From Gerris lacustris (lineage: Eukaryota; Arthropoda; Insecta; Hemiptera; Gerridae): 64,000 nucleotides of DNA. The translations under genes and the position numbers were made by a program. Below the pieces are notes generated by a model, which was not told the DNA's origin, did no database searches, and saw only the letters and a program-made list of their open reading frames with translations. The stretch lies in NCBI GenBank assembly GCA_951217055.1, contig OX578276.1, forward strand, positions 156,129,223 to 156,193,222. Direction: 5' to 3'. Shown here piece after piece: positions 46,194 to 54,787 of this stretch. Numbering within the stretch: position 1 is the stretch's first letter; each line of letters begins with the position of its first letter.

Positions 46194-48985
46194 TACGAGA
46201 CCAAAAATGTTCCCTGATGTCTGAAACGGATTTCTGTCTTGGAATTTTTGAAATCGGAGGCATAAAAGTTTTCCGTTCTCAAAAGTGAACACAATGCTTC
46301 CGTTACCTTCGGTAAACTCGGAAGCAAAATATAATTTGTACCTCTTAAGATTATTTAATATCATTAGTAGCCATCCATCCATTCGTCACAATGAGACGCA
46401 AAAAGACTTGTTTTTTCTAATTTAAAATTTGTATTTTTGTTACAAGTATGTTTTTTTTTTCTTTTTTCACCAATGCTTCAGAAGCTATGTTTCAAAATAC
46501 CTTTAATCAATATTTAACTTTAAAAATGCAATGTAAATATGTCCTTTAGATTTTTTTTTTTGATATATTCAGCATTAATATAAAATATTTTTGATGAAAA
46601 AAAAAAAAAAATGATTCAACAGTCATAATTATCCGCACTACTAACATAGTCAAATAAAATAACTGATTTTTATTGCCATCTTTTTGACTTTGTACTTTAC
46701 AAATTTACTCACATTTTATTAATCAATCACTAATATAGGTATACTTGTTTTCAATATTTTATTTGATAATAAGATTATATATTATACAGTATTTAGTCCA
46801 GGAAAATAAGGAATAATAGGGGAAATAATTTAGAAACTTTAGAAACTTTGTGAAAACACTTTTAAGGGGTGTAGTAGTAAGAAACCGTAAAGTTCCCCCC
46901 TCTTGAGGGGGCGCATCCCCCCTCCCCCCTCCTTAAAGTCCTAAATTTACTTATTTTTCTGTTTATTTAAATTAAAACTGTTTATTTTTTTGAAGAGAAG
47001 TGGTTTTTTTTTTTTTCTTAAGCGCTTTGACTGCAAGTGGGTCATTAGCGGTACAAACAATTAATTAAACCTTCATGCTATGTTACTTTCCCAATATTTT
47101 GTTTCCACATTTAGAGTGTAATTCTTTAACTCTCTCTCATATGCCTTCAAATTAAAAAATATATGCCAACATATTTGGCATATTCTAGGATCGATCTCAG
47201 ACCTTCAGTCGATGAGAAGAGAACTGGAAGCGGCCCATTTATGCTAAACCTCCGTCTTGCCGACAGGAGTGCAGGACATTCTGTAATTAAGTGTCGAATC
47301 GTACATCTGCTTCACCGCATTTAAGACATCTAGGCCTCGGGTCCCCTAGCAGGATATGTGTATGGGTGAGGCGCGTGTGCCCGGATGCAATTCGCTGTAG
47401 TTTGCTGGTATCTTTCCTGGTGAAATGTTGAGGCCAGGTGATTGGCTCAATGTGAGGCAGGACTTCAGCTAGAGGAGTCTGGACCTCCTGCCATCTCTCT
47501 TCGCATGATAATCCTAGAGTCTTGCTAATCAAGTATAGATAATCCTCCAGCCTAACAGGGAGAAAAGAAGTGTTATTACCAAAATGATTCCTCACATAAT
47601 TCTGCTCAAAAAGGTCCTATGCATGTTTGAAGTGAGACTTACCGTTTTCGAGATATAATAGTTGGAAAGAGATAAAACGTATTTTTACGAACCAAGATAT
47701 TATCTAAAAAACAACACTTCCGATTTTAATGAAATTGGGATGATAGGTTATACTTAGCCCATTGTTGATCCCATATAAGTTTCACCCTTCTGCGCCCATT
47801 ATTTTATTCTCCACATGCGCACAAACCTACATTTATTTACACCTATATCTTCAAAAGTACTCAACTGATTATTATGAAATTTAGATGGTTTGTCAAAAGT
47901 AGCCCGTAGATAGCCTCACATTAATTTCAACCGTCTGCGCTGAAACTGTTACAGTTTATCAAAAGTAACCTGCAGATATCCGAAGATTAATTTGAACCGT
48001 CTGCGCTCTTTAACATTTGCTAAATTGATACTTTAATTCATGTAAAAAATTAAAACAATTTTGACAGATTAAAAAACGGGGGAAAAAAATGTGCCACACT
48101 AATTGGCAGAGTATTTTGTGAGTCGATGTTTGTGTTTATTTTGAAATCAAATTGACTTTGTTTAATTAATAGAATCTGTTTAATGTTTAGGTGCTGGTGA
48201 CATTCACATTCCTGTTGATGGGTTTCACATTCGCCTTTATGATTCAGTTTGACGGGAAGGATCCGTTCTCGACAGTGTGGCAGTCCACCGTCAAGGTGTT
48301 CGTAATGATGATCGAATTCGACTACGAAGCTACGTTTGAAAATCTCGGTGATTCCGACTGGCTTTCGTTCGTAAGCAGAGCCATGTTCCTTTTCTTCGTC
48401 GTTTTAGTGGCGATAGTCCTTATGAATTTGATGATAGGGTTGGCCGTCAGCGATATAGCCGTTTTGGAGACTCAGGGAAGGACTCAAAGATTGGCTAAAC
48501 AAGTCAGCTTTTTAAGTCTTTTAGAAATCTTGGTGGGCTCTCGGTCCGCACTTTCTTACGTACCTGGTAGAGTGAGAAGATGGGCCGAGAATAGAAGATC
48601 GGTTATGCCGGAAGTCATCGTTAAAGCAGGCGGTGCGACTATGGAATGCGACGATACTCGCCTTCCGAGACATCTTAGAGAAGCTATCACCGATAAAGTA
48701 GCCTGCTCTCTTCAAAACAAAGATAACATTTCTATCGTATCTTTGCACGACATCGCCACAAGACTAGACAGATTAGAACAGCGCAACTTAAATTCCACCT
48801 TCTTATCAGAAATGTCGGATCTTAAAGACTTCCTGCACAAACAAACATCCGCAATGCAGAAAATGCAATATCAACTTCATCAATTGTTATCACCTTCGGA
48901 GAAACCACAACCACCCCACATTAGAACTAAGTGGTTACCGTCTGAAGGGGATAAGGTCAATAGTGATGGTTTCTTGTTCGTTTGA
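30680..48985 (+). CDS. TRPA-subfamily cation channel (5' end missing)
   Basis: Six exons (30680-30890, 33375-33473, 34708-35610, 37362-38363, 45414-45659, 48191-48985), all with GT-AG introns and phase-0 junctions, give 1084 residues and a stop. Numbering from the first full codon: ankyrin repeats at about 17-155 and 274-588 (ALHAAAAKGH, TPLHLVCKKS, TPLHVAVKN, YPLHIAASNGH), separated by an acidic linker. S1 is at about 687-711, S2 723-738, S3 757-772, S4 778-800, S5 821-840, pore loop about 850-866 and S6 884-906. A C-terminal tail with a likely coiled coil follows (RLDRLEQRN onward). Two ankyrin blocks before a six-segment pore and the LMNLMIGLAVSDI S6 end place it in TRPA (TRPA1, pyrexia, painless, waterwitch group); these are plasma-membrane cation channels for heat, irritants or humidity. 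I cannot tell which paralogue. The first exon starts mid-codon, so 5' exons and promoter are not visible. Confidence 0.9.
31441..31740 (-). mobile_element. Family B element in TRPA intron
   Basis: Minus-strand long variant ending in the hairpin (acggaagc complement at 31703-31735); truncated at its far end. Confidence 0.7.
32014..32215. repeat. Palindromic repeat with hammerhead-like motif
   Basis: About 32108-32146 (aggggtatggtgcatc...gcaacaac) is inverted at 32164-32203. The left arm holds, on the minus strand (32076-32110), CTGAAGA-T-GCTTCC...GGAAGC-AAAACC, the same layout as the 23.8-kb motif with the first G of GAAA replaced by A. Confidence 0.6.
32275..33077. mobile_element. TIR element containing a tRNA-like sequence
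   Basis: CCAAGTAGCA at 32275 is inverted at 33068-33077, and both ends continue into CCCTGGGA(T/C)ATCC-type words. The left half has a tandem of 'ggatatcctatggatg' (32390-32520). A tRNA-like segment with A box (tggctgagtgg) and B box (gggttcaaatc) lies at about 32699-32770. A related left half recurs at 33665-34185. No target duplication or coding frame. Confidence 0.6.
32699..32770 (+). pseudogene. tRNA(Ser/Leu)-like sequence
   Basis: TGGCTGAGTGG and GGGTTCAAATCTC fit Pol III A and B boxes at normal spacing. The acceptor stem does not close, so it is tRNA-derived, not a tRNA gene. Confidence 0.5.
33375..33473 (+). CDS. TRPA channel, 33-residue exon
   Basis: In phase 0 with acceptor tttaag and donor gtaagt. 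It encodes a polar linker between ankyrin repeats with no domain of its own. Short, so less certain than its neighbours, but frame and both splice sites fit; it could be alternatively spliced because skipping it keeps the frame. Confidence 0.7.
33665..34185 (+). mobile_element. Second copy of the tRNA-containing repeat (left half)
   Basis: Matches 32283-32765 in order: gctgatcc-aaagac, cctgtccataat, tandem 'cctatggatgtcc', 'gtttcagtgaaagctat', 'ttttgagttgc', then a tRNA-like stretch (34110-34182) with a foldable CAGA/TCTG anticodon stem. The right TIR half is missing. Confidence 0.65.
34708..35610 (+). CDS. TRPA channel, ankyrin exon
   Basis: Acceptor ttctag, donor gtaaaa. 301 residues: ankyrin repeat STPLHLVCKKS, an acidic/serine linker (PIEEDEEPKEDNSD), then four repeats (TALHTAVEDDN, TPLHVAVKN, GRTLLQLAV, NVFHLAAERGN). 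GC content and codon use are clearly higher than the flanking introns. Confidence 0.9.
35611..36109. other. TRPA intron, unassigned part
   Basis: AT-rich, no recognisable element before the piggyBac-type MITE. Confidence 0.5.
36110..36886. mobile_element. piggyBac-type MITE, copy 1
   Basis: TTAA at both ends (36110-36113, 36883-36886), TIR CCCTGGAATGCTAATGG inverted perfectly. Interior has a minisatellite of 'gggcctagggtaaggggcaat' type (36362-36430). A unit 'taataccagccatccaattacc' is present twice direct and once inverted near the right end (36707-36850). Homologous to 56625-57413. Confidence 0.85.
36887..37361. other. TRPA intron, unassigned part
   Basis: AT-rich, includes a 19-nt A run near 37132; no supported feature. 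Confidence 0.5.
37362..38363 (+). CDS. TRPA channel, ankyrin and S1-S2 exon
   Basis: Acceptor ttgcag, donor gtaagt. 334 residues: five ankyrin repeats (SPLCKAVDNG, SLVHLCAENN, TPLQSAAMLGY, ALHLASRNGH, YPLHIAASNGH), the pre-S1 region (LLLHPIVQTFLHLKWRKLR, conserved in TRPA), S1 (FFMIIMFFYLVFTLSLTSLAV) and most of S2. Confidence 0.93.
38690..38980. repeat. Foldback repeat related to 2145-2725
   Basis: 'caaaaatcaagttgat' (38694) is inverted near 38790, and 'ccacatattcttaaaaggcacc' is shared with 2626. The hAT element at 38983 is inserted in this repeat, whose sequence resumes at 44950. Confidence 0.6.
39424..39638 (+). repeat. copia 5' LTR
   Basis: Bounded by TG...CA. AATAAA at 39481 may serve as the polyadenylation signal. 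Confidence 0.92.
39639..39655 (+). promoter_or_regulatory. Primer binding site, half-tRNA type
   Basis: GGTTATGGCCCCAGTCT starts directly after the LTR. Drosophila copia uses an internal half of initiator tRNA-Met and has a site of this form (GGTTATGGGCCCAG); the match here is by recollection of that motif, one base different. Confidence 0.6.
39895..40677 (+). CDS. gag: copia Gag, truncated by frame break
   Basis: 260 residues from ATG at 39895. The N-terminal 'LSGPENFQIWKFQIDILF' and helical body are typical of copia Gag capsid (UBN2/DUF4219). A first zinc knuckle begins at residue 219 (CYECSQIGHYAKSN) but lacks its final Cys in this frame. The second knuckle (CRICKKKNHEEKDC) is in the pol frame, so translation leaves the ancestral frame at about 40577-40600 and the last ~30 residues are off-frame. 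Gag would form the cytoplasmic virus-like particle that packages the element's RNA. This copy probably makes a Gag with a damaged nucleocapsid. Confidence 0.88.
   Translation: MAERKSIDEEFFQIERLSGPENFQIWKFQIDILFKSKNLFNIIKGEKLEETSTAKEREEFKRKDALAQRLMVTSVDRKALFHVINCESSREMYEKLCAIYERDDEQQICTLYQNFFNASFGEFPDVATFISKLEGIAHKLKALGKEISEDMVVNKILVSLPPHFRYFTSAWESAPKSDKNLINLTARLMAEEARVQTSEKTPTAFKTIVNKNKNVKCYECSQIGHYAKSNYANKVKQSSVEFAKRKIMKKRTVFSETKPI
40542..43829 (+). CDS. pol: copia Pol polyprotein (PR-IN-RT-RNase H)
   Basis: Open for 1095 codons; the first codons are stop-bounded, not a true start (GTG at 40542), and the reading frame is -1 relative to gag. By residue: zinc knuckle 24-37 (complete CCHC), protease DSG at 78-80, integrase HHCC zinc region near 205-245, and integrase acids in HTDVV (~264), SDNGGEY (~328) and GTAERFNR (~364). 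Reverse transcriptase has FVDDG (~784-788) and RNase H YCDSDFAGD (~945) with AEAEF and KHIDVRYHF further on. All catalytic blocks look intact, with no stops. In copia, Gag and Pol are normally one frame, so expression here would need the break to be bypassed. No standard slippery heptamer is visible in the overlap. Confidence 0.93.
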   Translation: MLRVLSNRTLCKVELCKQSKAKFCRICKKKNHEEKDCFFRNKTNMSKTPNENKPKPNGKLAFLVENSGLPDNNRWILDSGCSSHMTNDKNKIVNYKTECKEIGVAKKGSMLVSKGKGTVETINFDLKDVLYVPDLTTNLLSVSAITKNGGSVIFKNGSVKIMYGETIVQEGRKNHQGIYEVCLQNIFKENSYLTHELTLMEWHRKLGHASFKRMKQLSKISTGMNLPENIPNLNCEICIMSKQTRKPFKTNRQRAVRPLEIIHTDVVGPITPSTWDQKSYFVTLIDDFTHFCMVFPLKLKSEVADTIKAYVAEAESKWNLKVHKIRSDNGGEYLQDSFLKWCRHKGIVCDRTIPYSPQLNGTAERFNRTLLERARAMIQDSNLSKNMWGEAVSTAAYIINRCPSSAIEEDKTPYEKWYLRKPDLKNLNVFGSGVYSKSLGKLAKLEPRSVKMNFVGYTNNGYKLWDKEKRKTINARDVVFLSDSNGKPPPETVKDSFKIKNKIEYNTDSEEEKNKEPNVNNVKPTLTEEEKEESEDEPFRGFDIENEEDQNKTTDKKSSDNEVSETKKSNININKRPLRNMKTPKRYGADEFVYLTFEEAVTGEDKRNWKDAIDEEVESLIENQTWDIVNIEDAGNKKILTSRWIFKVKDGGRHRARLVVRGCQQEYGINYEETYSPVISSSALRVIFSIATQRGDFLKKFDIKTAFLYGDITEDVFMYIPQGFTQEKNKICKLNKALYGLKQAPKRWNLKFSNFLKSKGLIQLKTEKCIFKSPDSTVILAIFVDDGIILSDTEEKVIKIVEELKEQFKINASDKIGTFVGFEVETLPNRMTLKQQNFAEVLLDRFNMKNSKSSETPIDSSIYNKTLEVKDGKFPYREAIGGLLYLSNKTRPDLAYSVNYLSRYVNDPKETDVGNIKKIFKYLVGTTQEGITFNRSSDILRLEAYCDSDFAGDLETRRSTTGFVIYYGNGPVSWCSRKQPLVATSTAEAEFIAAADCCRELLYLKCLIEEILDKTVSVNLNIDNQSAICLIKNGKMNRKSKHIDVRYHFICEKVDGKIIKIKYCPSHCQIADILTKPLVKQKFNTFKSKLLCLNE
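44051..44059 (+). promoter_or_regulatory. Polypurine tract
   Basis: AAGGAGGGA directly before the 3' LTR, the expected plus-strand primer. Confidence 0.85.
44060..44283 (+). repeat. copia 3' LTR
   Basis: Same as the 5' LTR apart from acatagat inserted after the shared 'tatatatgt', one extra T, and CCACAC for CCACCC. Confidence 0.92.
45414..45659 (+). CDS. TRPA channel, S3-S4 exon
   Basis: Acceptor ttacag, donor gtaagt. 82 residues with S3 (WVKWTVFACSLVVGLV), S4 (LAAFTVLLAWIELLFLVAR) and the start of the S4-S5 linker (FSRVAMKVFK). The preceding 7-kb intron carries the hAT/copia nest. Confidence 0.9.
45740..46326 (-). mobile_element. Family B short variant in TRPA intron
   Basis: Minus copy: 'actgccaataggtgtggcacatagcttcctcgcatcc' start on +, CAGA microsatellite (46158-46193), hairpin end 'cttccgttaccttcggtaaactcggaagc'. 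Begins about 80 bp downstream of a TRPA donor. Confidence 0.8.
46327..47220. other. TRPA intron, unassigned part
   Basis: AT-rich, with C/T-rich 46895-46935 and several poly(A)/poly(T) runs; no supported element. Confidence 0.45.
47225..47595 (-). pseudogene. Non-LTR retrotransposon ORF2 C-terminal fragment
   Basis: The minus frame reads IASGHTRLTHTHILLGDPRPRC (split here as GHTRLTHTHILL and PRCLKCGEADVRF), the RNase H-tail/zinc region of jockey or I-type elements. It then shifts frame to LITECPALLSARRRF. Truncated at both ends, frameshifted, in a TRPA intron antisense to the gene. Confidence 0.7.
47640..48112 (+). mobile_element. Family B long-variant fragment beside the last TRPA exon
   Basis: Starts within the 'acgaaccaagatattatctaaaaa' middle and ends 'tgtgccacactaattggcagagtatttt', about 80 bp before the acceptor at 48190. 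Confidence 0.7.
48191..48985 (+). CDS. TRPA channel, pore and C-terminal exon
   Basis: Acceptor gtttag, stop TGA at 48983-48985. 264 residues: S5 (TFTFLLMGFTFAFMIQF), pore helix (STVWQSTVKVFVMMIEFDY), S6 (FLFFVVLVAIVLMNLMIGLAV), the post-S6 TRP-like helix and a coiled-coil tail. In vertebrate TRPA1 the filter has Gly-Asp after the Met-Leu pair; here the equivalent reads MMIEFD, with Glu in the Gly place (48314-48316). Confidence 0.93.
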   Translation: MLVTFTFLLMGFTFAFMIQFDGKDPFSTVWQSTVKVFVMMIEFDYEATFENLGDSDWLSFVSRAMFLFFVVLVAIVLMNLMIGLAVSDIAVLETQGRTQRLAKQVSFLSLLEILVGSRSALSYVPGRVRRWAENRRSVMPEVIVKAGGATMECDDTRLPRHLREAITDKVACSLQNKDNISIVSLHDIATRLDRLEQRNLNSTFLSEMSDLKDFLHKQTSAMQKMQYQLHQLLSPSEKPQPPHIRTKWLPSEGDKVNSDGFLFV

Positions 48986-49640
48986 TCACATTTTAAAAAA
49001 TAATTTTATCCGATTGATAAAAAAATCAATCTTAATTTGATTTTTCAATAGAAATCAATATTCATGGAAGTCTTATTTTTGCAAGCTTTTATTTAACTTG
49101 CAATGTTTGTATGCAAGATGATCAAATCTTGCAACTGAATTTTAAAGCAGTTATCCTCAACCGATTGAATTGACATTTGGATTACAATGTATGGTTTGCT
49201 AAGTGACGTCATTCTAAATCCAATATGGCGGACTAGTTATTTATTAAGCATGCCCATGACAAGGGTATCAAATAAAAAGGTATGCTAAGAATACGAAAAA
49301 TTAAGTGCCTTCACTCTAAATCCAATATGGCAGTTGGCCCAAGATGAAAGCTTGTTTTTAATTTTTTTTTTTTACTAGCTTTTATTAAATTTATACTGCA
49401 ATATGAATAAGAATTTCATGAATCACTCATTGAAAAGTAAGCAATCAATGAAGAAAGCAATCAAATTAAAAATTCTGTAAATGAAAATGTATGTGTAACA
49501 CAGTGAATTGAAAAATATTTTCTGTAGAATTTGAACATAGATTTCATGGTAAACAAATCATGTTATTTTTTTTTAGTTTTTATAAACTGTGATTATGGTT
49601 TCATGATCTAGCTACAATATAGTAGTATTCAAATGTATTT
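48986..49640. other. Downstream region / probable 3' UTR of TRPA
   Basis: AT-rich; AATAAA-type signals occur at 49268 and elsewhere, but I cannot choose the used polyadenylation site. No other feature. Confidence 0.4.
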
Positions 49641-49952
49641 TACTACGTTTTTTTTAGCTTGCTTTTTTGTTTGTTTGTTTGTTTGTCCGGTACAAATCTT
49701 ACAATCGACTTTTAACTAACATCCCGAGTAGCTAGACATTTGAAACTTTTAGAATAGCTCAGGAGACGATGACAATGCATTATTGTAATACTTTTAGCAG
49801 ATTTTAATTTGTTTTCAGCAAATTTTGCTGTATGGAAGTTAGTTCGGAAAAAATCCGCAAGCTATTTTGTTTTGTTTTGACATGATCCATGTTTACAATC
49901 TTCATTTTGACGGGTTTCAAATTTACGATGCAGAAAATTTAAAAACATAGTA
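49641..49952 (+). mobile_element. Family C MITE, copy 3 (uninterrupted)
   Basis: TACTACGTTTTTT...AAAAACATAGTA ends, (TTTG)n tract, body collinear with 28582-28881 plus 30330-30351. Confidence 0.8.
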
Positions 49953-50433
49953 TATAAAAATGTCTTTTTATCTTGTAATTATTTATGTCTATAACCTCTC
50001 CATTCTTATTGGCTGATACATCCATCTGTCTATCTTACTAGATAACTTTTAAACCGTTGAACATTAAATTTACATTTTTTTAAAAATCTTATTAACCACG
50101 AATCTATGTCTTACTATGTATTCAAATAAATATACTGACAGATCATGTTTTATGTACTGAGAATAAATATACTTGTCAGATGATATCAAATTGTTGAAAT
50201 AAGTAATGACATATATCTTTCCATCCTAAGAAAGGTATCTAAATTTATTGAACAGTGTATATTTGACTAATAACAACATGATTATCTCGCTAATAGCCAT
50301 ATCCGCTGAAGCGAATGGAAAAAAACCAAAAAAAAACCTGATGCTTATCAAAAAATTATTCAACAGTGGATTTACCAATGATAGGCCAAGTAAAATAAAT
50401 AAATAACTTACTGACTAGTATATGATAGTTTTT

Positions 50434-51129
50434 AGGGTCCGTAGGCAAAACCAAGGACCCTTATATTTTCCTGCGTGTGTCTGTCTGTCCGTCCGGTCGC
50501 CTCTCTCACGGCTATACCTTTCGTCCGATCACTTTGAAATTTGGCATGTATGTGTCTTGTACCTACCCACATATTTTAAAAATATAGCGACTTAAAAAAA
50601 AAAAAAAAAAAAAATCAAAAAAATTAGGGTACTAAAACTTAAGGGTTAAAAATTGTTGTTTTTTTTCGACACCGTGAGGGGTATCATATGAAAGGGTACA
50701 TCAAGCTGATTACAAAAATATATAATTCTTTGGTTATAACTTTGATAGGGCGAGCGTTGGCAAGTTTGAAGTGGGAGTGAAACGTGTCCCCCCCCCCTTT
50801 ATCTCGCTTATGTGAAGTGCAAAAAATCTGAAAAAATTCCTGAACATTCTTCGACCAAAAGTAAAGATACTACTTTTTGGAATTTTCGAAAAAAATATTA
50901 TTTTATTTTTTGTTGACAAAATACGTTTTTTTTTTTTTTTTTATAACTATGGTCTTTTCGATGTATTTTTATAGTTGTAGTCCAGTTCAGTTGCAAAAAA
51001 ATACTTTATCAGAAGTTTGTTTATGTGTTTTGAGAATATCAGACCCATAGGATAGTTCAAAGTAAGCTTTTTAGCATTTTAAAAAAACACCATCAGTAGG
51101 GTACTTATACAGGGATGCCTACGGACCCT
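50434..51129. mobile_element. Family E TIR element
   Basis: AGGGTCCGTAGGCA at 50434-50447 is perfectly inverted at 51116-51129. The left end also folds (AGGGTCC/GGACCCT, 50434-50461), then a GTCT/GTCC microsatellite and 'gatcactttgaaatttggcatg' follow. Non-coding interior. Confidence 0.8.
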
Positions 51130-51800
51130 TGCTATGTGCTGACTAGCACACACTTGACCTGTTTATTTTATTGTTGTATTGAACAAATGCTTCTAATTGC
51201 TCATTATATTATCAGGAAATTCTGATTCTGAATAGTCAATATTGGTTTTGACTAAATTGATTTTCCTAAACTGACTAGAAAATTCTAATTTTGACTGATT
51301 TCCGGTTTTACCGGTAACATATTATATACTTTTTAAATATAAAATATAGCCTTCTTGTTTATTTTAAAATGCATTTGTTGTAAGCATTTTGATCAATATT
51401 TTTGTAAAATAAATGTAGTTTACTATGTACATAATTTATATGATATTTTTGTAATAGTTTTTATAGTGGAAGATTAATTATAATTATAAATTAATTATTT
51501 ACAAAATGAAATGAAAAAAAAATAAAATAAAATAATAATAATAAAATTATATTTTTTAAGATCCACAAAAACTAAAGTAGTAATATGTATTGTTACTAGA
51601 ATTACACTTGTGTGCAAAAGAAAAGAAAAATGAAATTTTAAATTAATTTTTTAAAGTATATATATATTTTTTTTTTAAATAATTAATAAGTAACTATTAA
51701 GTCTTATTTGTTTATTGTTTTAAGATTGAATAATATTTTATTTTTTTATTTTTTATTAACTAAGTATTATTTTTATTTAGTAATTCCTGTAAATATATTA
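51130..51800. other. AT-rich non-coding stretch
   Basis: No supported gene; many A/T runs. Confidence 0.5.
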
Positions 51801-51942
51801 TCAAATTGATTGACAAAATTAACGCACCACTTCTATTTTTTTCGAACATATTTGTTTCTAGCTTTATTGATCTTTGAGTGGGTAATAAACGTGAACTGAG
51901 AGAGATCCAAATAACATAACAAAGTTAAATTCTGATTAAAAT

Positions 51943-52751
51943 GTAGGGGAGAGCGGAGTTGGTTGGGACAGTGGGGTGAATTGGACACTGCTGTTTCTGG
52001 TTGAAAAGAAGGTGAGATTAGCAACCCTGGTGGACCAGTCAGTTGCTCTTCAGTTGCTATTCAATCCCTCAAGTGGTCTCACGTCTTGTTGATTACCATT
52101 GATTTTTAAAAAAATAAATTCGATTTGGAGAAATTTGAGAGGATTTGGTAAAATTTGAGACCCACGTCGGAAGCCTTCCAGCCCCTCTAAAATATTCTTC
52201 GGAATCTCTACTATTTTTACCTGGTAATGGATTTATTTATGATTACAAATCATTTTGGTTGCTTACTGTGGAACTATGGGTTCCAATGTTGTTAGTGTTT
52301 TTTTTAAAAAAATGGCGTCGAGAGATGAGTTGGACAGTATGTCCCATTCATCCCCAACTGTCCCACTCACCCCCCATATCACACACACATCATACCTATT
52401 TCTTCTTTTGGTTGCCTACTTTTTTACTTATTTAGTATTCTTTTTAATTAAGTACTCAAATAAATTGTTTTCATGATTTTATTTGCAAAATCGGGAGTTT
52501 TTGTATGTGTCCAAAGTATCCCACCCCTGTGTCCAATGTATCCCACATATTGGGATACATTGGACAAAGTGAAGGTTTTGGAAAAACATAAAAAATAGTA
52601 TGATAATGTTTTTTAAGTCGCTATAAGTCTGGAATATGTTAGTTAGGATCTCTATGCATGATAATCATACAAAAGTGAAAAAGTTGGATAAAACTGTGGC
52701 TCTCACGGCCTCTACAAAAAAAGTGTCCCAACCAACCCCGCTCTCCCCTAC
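51943..52751. mobile_element. GTAGGGG TIR element, 5-bp duplication
   Basis: 28-bp TIRs (51943-51970 and 52724-52751, one mismatch) starting GTAGGGGAGAGCGG, flanked by AAAAT at 51938-51942 and 52752-52756. The interior repeats 'tgtccca' and 'ttggaca' words in both orientations. No transposase; superfamily not assigned. Confidence 0.85.
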
Positions 52752-52789
52752 AAAATATAATAAAATATTATATTTTGTAGTGGCTTTTT

Positions 52790-52846
52790 TTAGTAGCTAG
52801 TGTGTCCACCTCTTGCTCTGATAACCTCTTCTAGTTTCCTATTCAT
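52790..52846 (-). pseudogene. Tc1 transposase C-terminal fragment
   Basis: 18 codons and stop matching the conserved end of Tc1-type transposases (VIRARGGHTSY); the upstream frame is lost. Confidence 0.6.
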
Positions 52847-54787
52847 ACTTTTTACCAAGATTGTTACCTTTAATTGTACAAAAGGTAAGAAATAATAGAA
52901 AAATAGGATGGGCTAGCTAATCGGGAAGGGTATGGGTTCTTTAAAAAAATATATTGAGTAGGGATCGTGCCATCAATAAAAATAAAATCTTGTAAAATAA
53001 ACATTTAATAGAAGTAGGCTGTGCCTAAAATAAAATTACATTAGATTCTTGAATAAAAGAAAAGAAACTTAAGATATGTGACTAAAATTATAAAATAATA
53101 ATATAGAAGTCCTTTACTGAAAATAATTCTGAATTCTGAAATAACTGAAAGAAAAATACTTTAAAGATAAAAATGAGTCTGTAACTAAAAGAAAAGATGT
53201 TCTAAATTTAATAAAAAGAAAAGTTCATAGTCAAATTAAAAAATGAAAATTATAAAAAAGAGTGTGGGAGGGGAGGGGGGGATATTTCTAAAGTGCTGCT
53301 CCGTTTCTGACGCTGGTGTAGGCTTCACTCGCCTGGAAATCCCTCCGGAAAGTCCTTGGATAAACCAAATCTTATAACTAAATTATTCTAAGTTACCTTA
53401 TTCTAAATTATTCTAAGTCCTTAATCCTAAGGCGTATCTGAGGTGAAGTCGGAGTCCAGCCATCAATCCACTTAAAGGCACTGGCACAGCAGTCACAGCA
53501 CACCAATAACTGAATGACTTCACTTACTGAATTTAACTAAATGACTGTGTCTATAAAAAGTCTCACGCATAAATCGCTGTGCGAGCGTCAGTTGGCGGTG
53601 ATGCACAGAGTCTTCGTACAGACTCTCCGGTCAGGTAACAGGACCCGACTGACTCCGCAGTTACACGTGTCACTCCGCACAGTTCGTGAACTCAAACCTC
53701 CAGTTAACAAACAAACCCCCACACCTGCCTCTTAGAAATAAACATGTTTATCTTTATAAACAAACGAAAGAAAAAAAGAAATATAGAGCTTTAACTAAAT
53801 TATATATAAACAAATGGCACGTTAGGAAAGGAAAGAGTTAGGGAATACAAAACAACATAAGAAAATAAAAAAAACCTACATAAATATAACTACACTCTCT
53901 CTCTCTCTCTACATAATAAAATTATCTTATATTAACTTGTACAATTATAATATTGCCGTTTCAAGATATTAATGTTATTTCCTCAATAGCAGCAATTTCT
54001 AGCTCATGAATCATCGTGTATCTTCTAGTGACTAGTGATCTTCCAAAACCACACTTAAGTCTGTATGGGTGTTGTAATAAATGCCTCCAAAAACAATAAA
54101 TGAACCTTCCTGAAAAACAAGTCATGGGCGGAAATTATTATGAGCTTATCATTCCTATGAGTATCCACATGATGTTAATAAGTGTGGGAGCAATTAAATA
54201 AGTTTAATTAAAGAACAAGTGTGTAGATGGTATCGTAACAAAAAAAATTAGTGATGCCAGATTTAGTTATGTAATTACTTAAGAGTTGTGCGGGTTTTTG
54301 CATGCCAACACAAGAATGTACGACCCATTTACGAGGTTCAAAGTAAACCCATAACTCAAATTGCTTTAGTTTACAAACCTTCTATAATTACATTTACCTC
54401 TTCAAAATTATTTTAGGATGGTGCGTTACTTTTGTCCATCACTGTATAATAGTAGTTGTTAATGTTAAAGTGTAATAATATAATTTTTTTTTGTTGTTTT
54501 ATTCACCACAAAAGCTGTGATGTTAGTATGCTACTTTCAGGTGTACCACATGTTGTAATTAATCACCAGTGGTGTATTTATATATAATATTATTATGTTG
54601 GCTAATTGTGAGAAACTGTAATAATATGATAGAGTATCATAGATTATTTTATATATTGTTTAGTGTGTTAATACTTGTAGACTGTTCTGCCAAAAAAACT
54701 CTTTTGCTTCCTTAAAAACTTTGTTTTACTTAAAAGAAGAAGTTTTTTTTTTTTTTTTTACTAATTTGAAGAAGCTGAATTCAAATA

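Larger units (their letters stand above)
51802..54444 (-). mobile_element. Tc1/mariner-like element, relic
   Basis: Inner end words TGACAAAATTAACGCACCA (left) and, complemented, GGACAAAAGTAACGCACCA (right) form TIRs; TA lies next to the right end. A minus-strand frame at 52790-52846 reads MNRKLEEVIRARGGHTSY then stop, the typical Tc1 transposase C-terminus. The catalytic part is not recognisable; 52900-54000 is unassigned filler. A separate TIR element is nested at 51943-52751. Confidence 0.65.

Noticed and set aside
52900..54000. LTR or coding remnant in the middle of the Tc1-like element
   Set aside because: I could not find a frame, LTR pair or transposase block that I can support; left unassigned.
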